Shown: positions 13,911-26,236 of the stretch, piece after piece
Position numbering within the stretch: position 1 is the first letter of the stretch
Layout of the letters: the number at the start of each line of letters is the position of its first letter
Assembly (NCBI RefSeq): GCF_964275005.1
Contig: NC_092698.1
Location: 30,457,662 to 30,521,661, forward strand
DNA from: Diadema setosum
Lineage: Eukaryota; Echinodermata; Echinoidea; Diadematoida; Diadematidae
DNA length: 64,000 bases
Reading direction: 5' to 3'
Made by a program: the position numbers and the translations under genes
The notes under the pieces: model-generated
Databases searched by the model: none
The model's input: the letters and a program-made list of their open reading frames with translations, nothing else
What the model was told of the DNA's origin: nothing

Positions 13911-14346
13911 GCCAGTTCGGGGTTAGCTCATGTACAGATGGGTACAAATGACCTTTCTTCTTTCTCAGTTGATTAGGCATTCCACTAGTCTTCAAGCAAC
14001 AGAATGCATTAGCTTGCCCGACGTAACAATTCATGGAATTCATCAGTCATGTTCAAACAAAGGATGTACTCGCGTAGACCACGTGACCAGAATATCCATC
14101 AATTGGCACTTCGGAAAACATCCATTTATTTTGCATTGAATGTTATGACAATCTTCTTCTATTGATATTGCCAAATACTGCTTTTGCTGCCAGGTGGATG
14201 TGATGGCAAGCACCACTTTAATACAAGGATTACTTGAATAATCATTACATCACAGATGCTTATCTCAGTGAACTTAAAAACCAACATGCTCTGCTGGTAC
14301 AAATGACCTTTTTCTGCTCATGCTCAAAGTGGAACCCCGAACTGGC
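13911..14346. mobile_element. MITE, 'GCCAGTTCGGGGTT' family, copy 1
   Basis: 436 bp with a perfect 14-bp terminal inverted repeat (GCCAGTTCGGGGTT / AACCCCGAACTGGC). A second inner inverted pair surrounds 'TACAAATGACCTTT'. A relative lies at 31261-31714. It encodes no protein; the ORF at 13930-14139 is incidental. Confidence 0.8.
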
Positions 14347-14705
14347 CCATACGTTTGGTGAATGAAATGCCGACTTTATAGTCCTTCTCTAGTGGTAATA
14401 AGTGTGGTATCTACTACAATTTCCCCATGAAATACTATTCATGACACCATGTGGTAAAGATATCTTGCAAAAACGGTGGTGACAATTAAGGGAATTCAAC
14501 GTCTGCACTCGTAATGAGACTTCGAATCAACCTCTTTTCCCCCGTGTCCCGAGGAGAGAAATCCTGTATTGGTGATCTAGAAGCTGAGATAACTCAATTG
14601 TTCCATCGACGACTTGTCCGTTGACAGGGTCTTTTGCTTTTCGAGGCAGTGATTTTTAATAGAGCTGAGGTGTGGTGTTAATCGTAATCGTTCTTTAACC
14701 TTCGC

Positions 14706-14746
14706 GTGTATGTGTGTGTGTGTGTGTGTGTGTATGTGTGTGTGTT
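14706..14746. repeat. (TG)n microsatellite
   Basis: Imperfect GT/TG run with interspersed TATG. Confidence 0.8.
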
Positions 14747-15434
14747 AGTGTCTATGAGCTTATGTACAAAATACAATATAAACGCTGCACTCTCCGATCT
14801 CTCAAAGACTGAAAAGGGTGGATTTTGTCGGCAGAATAAGCACACTGCCAACATTATATTACTAGTACATTTTGTGAAGATTGTGTAATTTTCATGTCAA
14901 CCACAACTTAGGTTAGCAATATTGTGAATTGTGTTTTTAATCAAAAAGAATAAAAGAACTAATAAAGAACTAATAAATCAGTATAATTTATCAACTAATG
15001 CGAATAACTGATTCATAGTGCATGTCACTATACCGAGATGAATTAAAATGATTTTCTTTGTGTGTTTGTACAAGTCTCGGAAATAATGAGCGCGCAACAA
15101 AATAGTTTCAAAATTGAAAGTTATGATTATGTGCTCGTCCAGTTTCTGGGAGACGAGTTAAGTTTCCGGAGGACTTTATTTCAGCAAACAAACAAAGAGA
15201 GTTTCTTGTTGCCAAAGTGAAGTTGCCCCAATCTATTTCCTTGCTGTACACCGCCCATACGGCGTGGCTCTTTGGTGCTTAAAGGACGTGGGTTTGATGA
15301 AGTTTGTGTGAATTAGCATTCATCAGGGACATTACGCGGATTTGTATATCAGATTTTACTCCTTCCTACGCCTCTAACTGCCTCTCAGGGGTGCGACCCC
15401 TCCCCTTAAAAAAAATGAATAGATAAATACATAA

Positions 15435-15472
<38 letters not shown>

Positions 15473-15542
15473 TGTGTGTGTGTGCGTGTGTGTGTGGGTG
15501 TGGGTGTGTGTGTGTGTGTGTGTGTCTGTGTCTGTGTGTATG
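15435..15542. repeat. Compound (TA)n-(GT)n microsatellite
   Basis: About 33 bp of TA followed by about 70 bp of imperfect GT. The apparent ORFs across it are repeat translations. Confidence 0.92.
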
Positions 15543-16156
15543 TGGCATGGCCTATATGTCGGTTGAATGCCTAAATTGATTTGAATACGCAGTGGTGAAT
15601 CATGACTTTGGTTGAGCAAAGTAAAACAAGCTATTTAGACATGAGACGCACCTTAGCCCCCCACCCCGCCCCCCAAAAAACCACACATACACACACACAC
15701 ACGAACAAATCGACAAACCAACAAACCAATGACTGCATGAAAATCCAAACTGTAGTATGATTTCCATGAGAGTAGCACCATACAGACAGGGAACTGGCTG
15801 AAATATAGAAGTGGCTGAACTTGTTCCGGTGGTGGAGTTTTACTACGTCTCGTCTCGCTTTTTCTTGTCTTCGGGAACACATGGCAATAAAAAAAAATCG
15901 CTGTGGATTGATCTACACACAGCATAACGGAACCCGCCCTACAAAAAAAAAAAAAAAAATGCACAAGGAAGTACATGAATCATACAGAAGAGAAAGCTTT
16001 ATCATTGCCTTCCGATAAAGTTAATAATAAAAATAAGTTTGATGTTTTTCTTTTGATTAAAAGGATCAGGAACAAGCTAATTACTATCACGTCATCGTAA
16101 TTCATTTAGAATAATGCTGTCCCTACACTATTATATTTTTTTGTGGTTCTTTGATG

Positions 16157-16627
16157 AAGGGATGGTACAGTTTCGGTTCAGATGGTGCTACAGGTTTGCG
16201 TTTTTTTTTTGTTTTTTTTTTTTGCAATGTGCTAATTTTTTAGATAATGAGAAACCTCTTATGGAATATGACAGAGCATAATACAATGTAATATACTTAT
16301 GAGAAGAATTCAAAGTTTATTAAGATAAAGAATTGGTACTGAAATCACTGCGATATCCAAAACAATCCACCTTTTATTGGGAACGATTTGTTTAACTTCG
16401 TCAAATGAACTTTGAAATCGCTGAGATATCCAAAACAAAGCAATCCTAATAAAAGGTGGGACCCACCCTTTATTAGGAACGCGTTGTTTTACTTTGTTTT
16501 TCGATACCTCAAATGAACTATGAATTCCTCGTAGAATTGTATGCTCTTTAACATTTTGTAAAGTGGTTTTTAGGTACCTTGCAAAATGTTAAAGGCTGAA
16601 TCCCACTTCAACACAATGTCATCCCTT
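16157..16627. mobile_element. MITE, 'AAGGGATGG' family, copy 2
   Basis: It shares the left end (AAGGGATGGTACAG), the internal GTGGGACCCAC block and the CATCCCTT-type right end with the element at 8281-8666. It is longer because it carries a partial internal duplication (two blocks with 'GATATCCAAAACAA') and a T-rich expansion near 16200. Confidence 0.65.
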
Positions 16628-17204
16628 TGATAAACTCCTTTTCAATATATCGAGTTCTCTGTGAATGAAATGTGGTCAGTTCTGTCATGTCAGTATGTAG
16701 GCTCTACCCACAATTATCATCAGATAAAAGAGATAATAGTCATACCGATAAGTTGCACAATTTGTTCGATTGCGTCATTAAGAAAAGATCATTACATGCT
16801 ATTTCTTCAGGGAGAAAGAATTTCTGTGTGTGTTTGTGTGTGCGTATGTGTGTGATGTGTGTATGGCTGTGTGTGTATATTATATGTGTGTGTTTGTGTG
16901 TGTATGTTTTGCTGGAGTTCTGCAGGAAATGCCACGATCATTTCCGGTCAGTTGTCAAGATAGTAGAGACCAATAACGTCATTTCCCTTCAACACCAGGT
17001 AGGTTTTGTCCTATTATACCACCGTCACGCTTTACCCACATCTAAGTCTTTCGACCAATCCGATCATTTCATGGGCGTAATGTTCAAAGATAAAGTAAAA
17101 CTATAGAGCCTCTACATCTTTGGAAACTCGCAGAAATAGCAAGGTCGGTTAGATGGTAAGAAGAATATTTTGTAGCCACTTACAAAACTTCCGACATCAT
17201 TAAC

Positions 17205-17393
17205 CAGTGACGAATCCAGATGGGGGTGCAGCAGACGTGCTCCCCCTTTGTTTTTATCTTTTTGTTAAAAAAAGAAATAAAAAGAAAAAAAAAAATGAAA
17301 AGGGGCGCGTGCGCCCCCTTTATTTTTATTTTTTTTTCTTATTTTGCGCCCCCCCCCCCTTTCCGGAATTTGATCCACCCCTGTTAACGATGA
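17205..17393. mobile_element. MITE with CAGTGACGAATCCA / TTGATCCACCCCTG ends, hAT-like
   Basis: 189 bp, ends matching the common CAGxGGCGGATCCAG-type termini of hAT-like MITEs. The interior is runs of G/C and T with a GGGGCGCGTGCGCCCCC palindrome. A similar element lies at 33644-33810. Confidence 0.6.
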
Positions 17394-18082
17394 AAACAAA
17401 GACGAAATGTATTTTGTGGTCCTGGTGTTTACAAGCGTTATGAATTGTTATGTGGTAATTTGGACAGCGTAGTTGCCTTCCTCATAACAATTCTGTATTT
17501 CATTGCATGTTCAAGTGATCTATGTACAACATTACAAGCACAATGTATATGAGTCTATCAATTTGTGCGTCCCTGAACATTGGCCACAAGAACAATTTGA
17601 CAGGATGGTGAAACTTCCCGCGGGCATCATGATCTATAACCTGTAACCGTGTTGTTCCCATAACGGGTCCATATTTTTGTCAGTTGTGTCAGCAAACAGA
17701 GCACCCGATGAGTCGGTTCAGGAACCTCTCGGCGGAAGCGATCGACGATGGTGGTGTGTGCGCTATCTCGCTGACGAAATACTGGATTCTCATGAGCGTT
17801 TCAGAAACAGAGTGATGACTAGATGTGATACTATAGTCTTGGTCAAGACTCTTATAGTTAGTTTGAGTGTGTGCGTGTGAATATGTGTGTGTGAGTGATT
17901 AAGATGAATTTTGTATTGTTAGACGTATGTCTAATTTTGTATTGTAAGACTGTTGCATACATATTCGTAGGTTTTTGTACAAGCCCTTTTGTTTGTTTGT
18001 ATGATATAGTTGTATGTATTTGTCTCATTGTGAACACTATGATGATATCGAACGAAATTCGAATATTACAGAATATGATAAA

Positions 18083-18083
<1 letters not shown>

Positions 18084-18121
<38 letters not shown>

Positions 18122-18122
18122 C
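18084..18122. repeat. (GT)n(GC)n microsatellite
   Basis: GT run ending in a short alternating GC run, a sequence type prone to Z-DNA. Confidence 0.9.
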
Positions 18123-18542
18123 GTTCGCTAGTGTGAGTGAGTAGGCCTGCTGTAGATTTATGTTTCCCATAAGGATCATAATCACGCTGGTTATTCGTCA
18201 TCAAACACATATATCTCTTGGATTTTAGGTTATTGCCTGCCTTAAGAACTAAAGGCTTATAAACTTACAGTACTTCACCTAATATAATGAAATCCCAACA
18301 ACCTTGATGCTGGGAGTTTGTCTGTTTGTGTGTTTGTGTGTGTGCGTGTGGGAAGGGGGGCTGTGTGTCTTCTCTATGAGCTTAGGGAGATCTTGAATTG
18401 CATCCGAGAATCGTTCTTTCTCTCTTGATTGTACTGTTGGGTTGAGTTGAGTTTATCTTATTTCATTTCACCAGCGTTCACTTCCTTCAGCCTATGGTTG
18501 TTCTTCTATAAGACCATGTATAGTCTAACAATCATACATTGA

Positions 18543-18545
<3 letters not shown>

Positions 18546-18599
<54 letters not shown>
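18546..18599. repeat. (AC)n microsatellite
   Basis: About 27 perfect AC units. Confidence 0.95.
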
Positions 18600-18600
<1 letters not shown>

Positions 18601-21600
18601 ACTGTATATATTGTACAGCAGACAAAAAAAAGGCAAAAAGCAAATCATACAGAATCATGTAATTAAAACAAAAGAAAACTAAGCCAATAATGAATTCAAG
18701 TTACGCAACAGAACCAAAAGAAAAAAAAGATTAACATACAATCATGTTCAATTAACAGAAGATTACTAAATAATCTATTCATCGCACTTTCAAATATAGA
18801 GAAAGATGCGCTTTGTTTTATTTTATTGTCTGGGAATTTTATTGCCTTGAAGACCATTCCACATTTTGACACTGTACAAAAACAAAACAAAGAAGAGAAA
18901 AAGTCATCGTTGCATCGTTTACTTTCAGTTCTCTGGCGGCTCTTGCCCTATTTGGAAAGAAAAGAGTTAACAGTAATAGACCTATAAGCCGCAATACCTT
19001 TGCAAAGCAGGCATGGCAGTGATGCCATAGCCTCGAATACTTTTCCACAGGTGTGTTCATAAATACGTGAAATCATCTATTTTCTAAAATCCAAAGTAAT
19101 TCTGCAACCTCATATTTTGACTCAAATCGCTATAGCTAAATCATTACAATTAGAGAATAACTTGACGCTTATTTGTTTTGATTTGACAATAAGATGTTTT
19201 AACTTCTTCTTTGATTTTTTTTTAAAGAAAAATGAAAATTAGTGAACGTTGATACTACTTTGTGTGCAATCGATTGGCAGACTAGTTGTAAGGATGCCAC
19301 AATCATTATCACCGAGGCCTCATCTACTCCTGATTTTCATTTCAACGGATATCTCCGTAGAATGAAAACATCCGAACTTACAATTTAACATTATCTTTCT
19401 AAGATTTTGACTTAATTCTGCCACTCCTTCTGCTTATTTAAACTTACTTTTATTCAATACAGTCAATTTGATCAGTAATTGATCATGGAGAGCATTTACA
19501 CCTTTAAACTTACAGAAATTGTTCTACCACCTGATTGTATTTTGTTCTGTGATTCTCACCCACGACTCTGAACTTTGATCGAAAGAAGGGACTTCCTTTG
19601 CCTGGTTTTGCGACTCTGACCGAGACTCTATTGTCAAAGGAACACGAATACTAATAGCGTAGAAGATATTGATCGAGAAATGTGTCACAACCGTGGCTAA
19701 TCTGTGCTCTACAGGGGCGGTATTGTACCTCTCCCACCTTAATCTGATAGCGGCAATGACTTGCTAGTCCCACGGATGCGTTTGCGTGTCGTGTAACCCT
19801 TTTCACCGTTATCCAGTAGACTTAAACGTGAAGGTCGTGAGCACCGATGGCAGATGTGTGGGAATTATGGGAGTTTACAGCGCTTGGCACGAATAGCATG
19901 CACATGACGGTTGTCCTTTGCTTTGCTAATCCCCACAAAACGGCCAGGAAATCAGCCAGACGACCCTGACCCTGGTACTTGCAGTGCCTGTATCGAATAG
20001 ATGGAGAAAAAAAAGGGATAAAGGCTTGTCCATTATCTTCTTATTGAGTAGAAAGTGATTGCAAAGCAACTTTCATGTCATGGATAATCTTAATAGACAG
20101 CCGATTAAAGCCTGTTACAAGTTGACATTTGACAGAAAATTCGTCGATTGCGAGTGAATGTTTCGATTCGGGCATTGACAATGGCTGTATTTCACGAGGA
20201 GAAAAGAAAATAGTGTGGAAACAGGGGCTCCGCGCAGCAGCCAGAATTCGAGAATTTCGCCCTTATTTGCTTGTCGCATATCAAACTAGCGTGTCCTATC
20301 ATTATCACCCTCGTTTGGCAGCACATTGCTATCAATTAAACATAGACACATTATGAAAACAAACTGGTGGCTGGTCACATTTGACTGCGACTTCAGACAA
20401 ATACAACCTATCTCATAAAGGAAGTATAATCTCTATCAATATTCTGATCTACCCACGCATTCTCAGGTATAGTCTGAAATTTTCAATGAGTGATTACTAC
20501 GAGAGAATTTTGGGGCGAGTAAGGCACTTGAAATACAAACCAGGAAAAAAAAAGCTGAGGGAACTTTTGAGAAACTCCCGGTACTCCAGAATATCAAATG
20601 ATAATCATTTTCAAAGAAATCTGCACAACCACGGAACTATATGCCATTGTTAGTTCTCTGTTTATTTTTGGTTGTAAATACATGAACACAAAACTCTAAA
20701 TGGCACTGGCTAAAATTCGAAGAATTACGGGTCTGGAAAACGTTAAAACAACACTACCTCATCTTACGATGAAGTGTTCCTCAGCAGGTGATAATTTACA
20801 AACACTTACCGATGCTATTAGATTTTTTTTTTTCTGTTTGCTCCGGTTTGTTTACTCACTAAAGATTACAGACTTGCCCCTTTTGTTTTAGTATATTATT
20901 AAAATCCTTCTCAAACTAATAGAACATTCTACATCACAGTGCGTATCGGAAGCCTACACAATATACACAGATATGCGACATCCTCAACAGACCATCAAAA
21001 TCGAAAACTTCTTTTTACATTGGAATTATGCAGAGACTGCCATCCGTTTTCATTTCCTCTTCTTATTTTATAGCGCACCATAAATTTGAGTCCACAAATA
21101 ATGTTTTGTCTGGCGTATACAATGTTTGAAAAAAGAATATGTTGAAAAAGAGCCTTCATCTTTGTGAAAAAGGAAGAGCATGCGTCATCAAGTGAAGGAA
21201 AGAGAGAGCCATTTATAGATAGACCATAAATGCTCATGATACGTGTGTATTCGATTTGCTTTCGCGTAGGTGTGTAGGCATGGACGTTTTTCCATGTAAC
21301 CTCTGTGAAAGCCATAATCGGAAACGTAGTTACACTTCGTTGTACAATGTAAATTGAATTTGTGTATCACACAGTATATGAAAAGCTTATGAAAATTCAC
21401 ATTTTCATATCAATTCGCAAAGAAGACAATCTACATGTACTAAAAACAACTCAAAACCCCACACAAGGTAAGATACCTATAAAGGAGAATTTGTGGAATA
21501 TTTAATACATGATTTTTTTTTTTTTCAGCCAGGCAGTAGTTAACTATTTTTTCGCCAATTGTTGAAATGCAACTCATGAAGACTAAGTTGAATGGGATAA

Positions 21601-23484
21601 GAAATAAGTGCAAAGGGGAGAAGTTCAGATTGAAATATAAATAACATGAATCGGTGATAAAATGATAGTACTTTGCATTATCATGCGGCTGACTTTATCA
21701 CGAACAGGGCGGTTTTAAATACTGATATCGCTTACAGGAGCGTTGTAATTCGAAAGGATGGATGAAGAGCTGAGCTGTGGAGAGAAGGATAGGAGAGAGG
21801 AGGAAGATCAGCGAAAAGAGGAGAAGAAGAATATGATCAGAGAACGTGCTTACACTTTAAATTGTATTCGACGAAACGTATTAGCAGATGAATGAAAATC
21901 AAATTAACAATTTGTACTGTTTTGAATCATGTTTTCTTTTTCTTCTTTGATGGAAATAGATAAAACCATTGAATTGAATTGAAATGGCGTCTTGTTCTGA
22001 TTTGACTGGTTGACTTTGCAGCATGGACCTATATGTTGTCATAAGAAGGGGAGCTTAACAAGTTCAATGCTGGATGTAATTTTGGGAAAAAATATTTTTG
22101 AAATCTTTTAAGACAAAAAAATCGACAACATTTTGTCCTCGTTTACGTCTACAGCGATGTTGTAGGATAACTGAGATACTCTTGTTTTTATCAACCTGCT
22201 TATCATGATGAAGTCCTACTATTCTATGTTGACAGGAAATGTTTGACTGATTGAATGATTTTCCGCACCCACTAGTATATATAAATATATAATATATGCA
22301 TTTGGAAAGAGATATATATAATATATGCACTGAAATGGTGACATATGAGACGAAAAGACTGTCAGACATTTTTGGGAATTATTCCGATAAATGCAGTAAT
22401 CTGCAGTTGGCTTTATCTGTGATTACATGTGATTTAATCAACTTTGAAATACTTTGTGACGTACAAAAAGTCTCGAATGTTAAAACATGGATGATTACTA
22501 ATCCTATAGAACCTTTATCACAATTCTCTTTCACTATTGCTGTTTTGAACAGACAACTGTGGTTCAAAAATAAAATGACATATATCCACTTGAAATGGCT
22601 TTTTCTTTTGTCCTTTTATTATCCTTTTATGCTTTATTCTTCCCTTGCTGTTCATCAAATGATTGAAATTATTTCTGACAGTTCTCACAATTTGCACAAG
22701 TTAATGATGTCAACATTGTCATTCATTAAGAGTACGCATTAATTCTTTCCCTGAGCTTTGTTTTTCAGCGTCTGTAGTTTAAAAATAGATCACCTCAGAA
22801 TAAAGAAAAGCGACGAGTTGTGTGGAAACATTGTTGACAGCAATACAGCGGTGTACGTGCAACTTTCATGGCTACACAAACCTATACGTTAAACTAAGCA
22901 CAGGAGGAGGGTTACACCAACCTATATGTTAAACTAACTACAGGAGGATATAGTATCAATTCGGGTGGTGTGAACGGTAATGTACATCATTTGTTCAGAA
23001 CAATCAACAAAGAAAACGTAGCTCATAGAACAGTGTTGGGGAAAAATAACAGAGCAAAGGTTAACAAGTCCCACGCAATCACAATGATTACAGACCCCAG
23101 GGGTTCATGTCGTAATATTCCGGTTGTGGTAAACAAGCTCACAGTTTCCTAAACAACCTGTGATTAATTCTTTCGCTTTCTGTGTCTCGTTATTTCATTT
23201 TTGGCCTCATAAGCTTTTTACAGTATGTGTAACATGTGAACAATTTTCCTGTTAAATATGCTCAGGATACAAAATACGTAATTCAAAACAGTCTTTTATT
23301 AAATACAGATGCATTTACAACGGACGGAGCTTATAACACTCCTTAGCTGACAATTTGTTTAAGAAAGGCACTTCTATTATGTTACATTTGACAACGGTAG
23401 CAATTATTACTATTTGTTGTTGCTAAAACCAGTGTTTTTATCATATTGTATTCTTCAGTGCGTGTTGCTTCTGGGTTATTAATT

Positions 23485-23502
23485 TCATTATTATTATTAT
23501 TA

Positions 23503-23548
<46 letters not shown>

Positions 23549-23640
23549 TACTACTACTACTATTATTGTTATTATTATATTTATTATTATTATTATCATT
23601 ATTATTATTACTATTATTATTATTATTATTATTATCATTG
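23485..23640. repeat. (TTA)n microsatellite, about 155 bp
   Basis: Mostly TTA/ATT units with CTA and TCA variants. It produces poly-Leu, poly-Ile and poly-Asn ORFs on the two strands; none is a gene. Confidence 0.95.
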
Positions 23641-25801
23641 TTTTGTACAGAGGAACTGCATTTCACATCAAATTGATATCAGTTTATGACATCATGTTTA
23701 TGTGTATACCAGCGTATTTTTCTCATTAAACCATAACTGTAGACGGTTCAGTCTGGAAACATTTTTATTATAACTTTTGTTCACATTTTGTACGTTTTAC
23801 AATACTTAACAACAATTATACTCGTTCAGATTTTCACATTGGTTGTTTCTATCCCTAACTCACATTTTAGAACTGTTTTGAAGCACTAATGCTGAGTTTT
23901 TGTTTCATCTACAAAAGGTAAATTATGCCTTTAACTACGATTGTCATGGCAACCATAGCGATGATGATGATGACAATGTGGTAGTGGTGGTGATGTTGAT
24001 GTTACTGTAAATGCTCTTGGTGGTGATGATTATGATTGAGACTTCATAATGCTAAAAAAAAAAAAAACACGAATACCATTATCATCATTATTGCCCTCCT
24101 TGTCTTTAAGTTTGTGTTTTTGTTGTTTTTTCATGAGAAGTGGTCGAATTGCATGCAAAAAATCGACACCTATATTTGTCAGAAATGAAGGCGTGATAGT
24201 TTGACACCAGCCCTCAGTCCCAGCCATGTTTAGGTTTTCCCCTCATCTTCTTCCATCCGGTTTATATTCGCCTTCTAGACACACGGTTTTCCGCTTACGG
24301 AGACAGCACCTCCTTTTAGAAGTCGAAAACCATGAGTCGGAAATGTGTCCCTGACGTCCATGTACAGAGAAATCATTAATGTTTAAGTAACACGAAAACA
24401 ATATTTTCCTGGCGCATCCATTGCATGGGTTTCCTCTTTCTATCTATTACATTTTCGCGGATGCCTCTCGGGCGACAGGTCATGACCAAGCCTCTCGCAG
24501 TAAGGAGACAAAAAGTGCAACGTTTTCGAGAGGGCAAGAGAACTTTACTCTGTCTGTCTGTCTGTCTGTTTGTTTGTTCGTTTGATTGATTGATTAAATG
24601 ATTTTTGGATTCAATCAAATACTAATTGAATACAAATTTCCAAAGCACGAAGACAAAGAAAAACAAGTGCAGTGGTTTTAGTGAGTTTAGTGCTGTCATT
24701 GCCACAAGCTCCTATTGTACATGTAAATGTAGTACCAGGGAGGTGGAAGTAGTACGTAGGATTTTAAAGAAGAGATCGTGGAAGGGGAAAGAGGTGTTCG
24801 GCCAATGCTGACCAAGCTTGACCATAATAGATTATCATGCCCTACATCAAGTGGGATTACCATTGTTGATGCATTATTCTGAACGGAGAAAACTTGTCAT
24901 GCAAATATCTATTATGATGTGTGAAAATCCAATCTCGAAGACAATAATATCTTGTTTCTCTAGTCACACAGAGCATTTTGGTGAGAGTGCATGGTACTGT
25001 ACGTGTATCAAATGTTAGTTGGTTGAAGGCTTACTCGTTCAATATCGTGTTAAACCTATGGATTCTTTTTTTTTTTCTCGGTTGTGCCAGTGGACAATGT
25101 TTGAAGGAGAAAGAAATTAGACAAAGATTTGACCAGGATAAAGCGTCATATTAAATTCTGTGGTTAGGAAGGGGTTTCTATAGAATGACTTGTGAAACAG
25201 CAACAACGTATATAACCACAAGATCTATCATCACTGATTAGTGTCACTTCTCTCGCACTATTTTCATTTCTTTTCTTTTTTTTTTTTTGCTGGTAACTTT
25301 ACACACCGATTGACGACGAATTCCGTCTCACATACACATCAGTAATTAGTTTTGGTTTCAGCATTCATTTGTCTGTTTGACAACTGTCAGTCAACGAAAA
25401 CCACAACCATAATTGAAGACAATGATCACACTTTGCGCTGTTTACGGGAAAGCAAACAGCCATTAGATTTGGTATCAGCATTTGTCTGCTTGCTCCCGTA
25501 TATCACTATCGGTCAATCTTAACTGGAGACAATTAGTACACTTGAAAGAGTTTGCGTCGAAAGCTTTCGATCTCGCTATAACAAAGACGCAGCAAACTCT
25601 TACAGGTGTACTTTACTTAGCATCTTCATTTAAGGTAGGGTTTTGGGTCACCATTGACCGATAATCGATGTTTTATGCACAGGCTATAAATGAACACATT
25701 ACGCATTTTGTCTCCAACTAGCTAAGACAGAGTGTAGCAATTGTGATTACATACCTCGTGTATGATTCTCGTTGTTGTTGTGTTGTTGTTATTTGAATTT
25801 A

Positions 25802-25840
25802 TTTGGCGTTTATCATTCCTCGAGGAATATTTACGCCAAA
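25802..25840. repeat. Stem-loop near the 3' end of the I-group LINE
   Basis: Inverted repeat TTTGGCGTTTATCATTCCTC against its near complement. It lies just inside the LINE tail, where a 3' hairpin can serve as the template signal for its own RT (inference). Confidence 0.7.
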
Positions 25841-26236
25841 TCTATATTCATAAAATTTCTATAAATTTCCAAATTTTACCCTATATTATTTTCATTTTAT
25901 TGCAAATAAATCAAAATTAATATATCATATCAAATCAAATAAATCTCCCTCACTGGCCTCGGTTCGAGTTGCCCAATCGACGATCGTATTTTCTGGCCAG
26001 TCCGGCTCGGTACCTTGAGCAGACTTCTCGGCAAGGAGGGGCCGTGATTGGCTGTCCACCTGCCTAGGCCACTCCAATACACGAGAGGGGCTCGATCGGT
26101 GCTCGTGATTAATCGGGAGTATTTAACGCGAATTTTATCACAAATGTACATGGAATTAGAAAAACAAAACAACGCTAAGATATAAAGCAAACATCTGGGC
26201 TGTGTGCAATGTGCAAAATTAAATCAAGACATGTAC

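Larger units (their letters stand above)
9581..25764. other. Intergenic region without recognised genes
   Basis: Sixteen kb in which I find MITEs and microsatellites but no ORF with family motifs. The longest ORFs (16672-17106 and 22296-22742, both +) are low-complexity or AT-rich and unsupported. Short exons of an unknown gene cannot be excluded. Confidence 0.5.

Noticed and set aside
16672-17106. + strand ORF of 144 codons
   Set aside because: Runs through a GT repeat giving Cys/Val-rich low complexity, with no motif.
17677-17880. Protein-like + strand ORF (RAPDESVQEPLGG)
   Set aside because: No splice sites or homologous family recognised, and it ends in a GT-rich tract.
22296-22742. + strand ORF of 148 codons
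   Set aside because: AT-rich region and no recognisable motif or splice context. It remains a weak possibility only.
23382-23676. Poly-Leu, poly-Ile and poly-Asn ORFs
   Set aside because: Translations of the TTA microsatellite.
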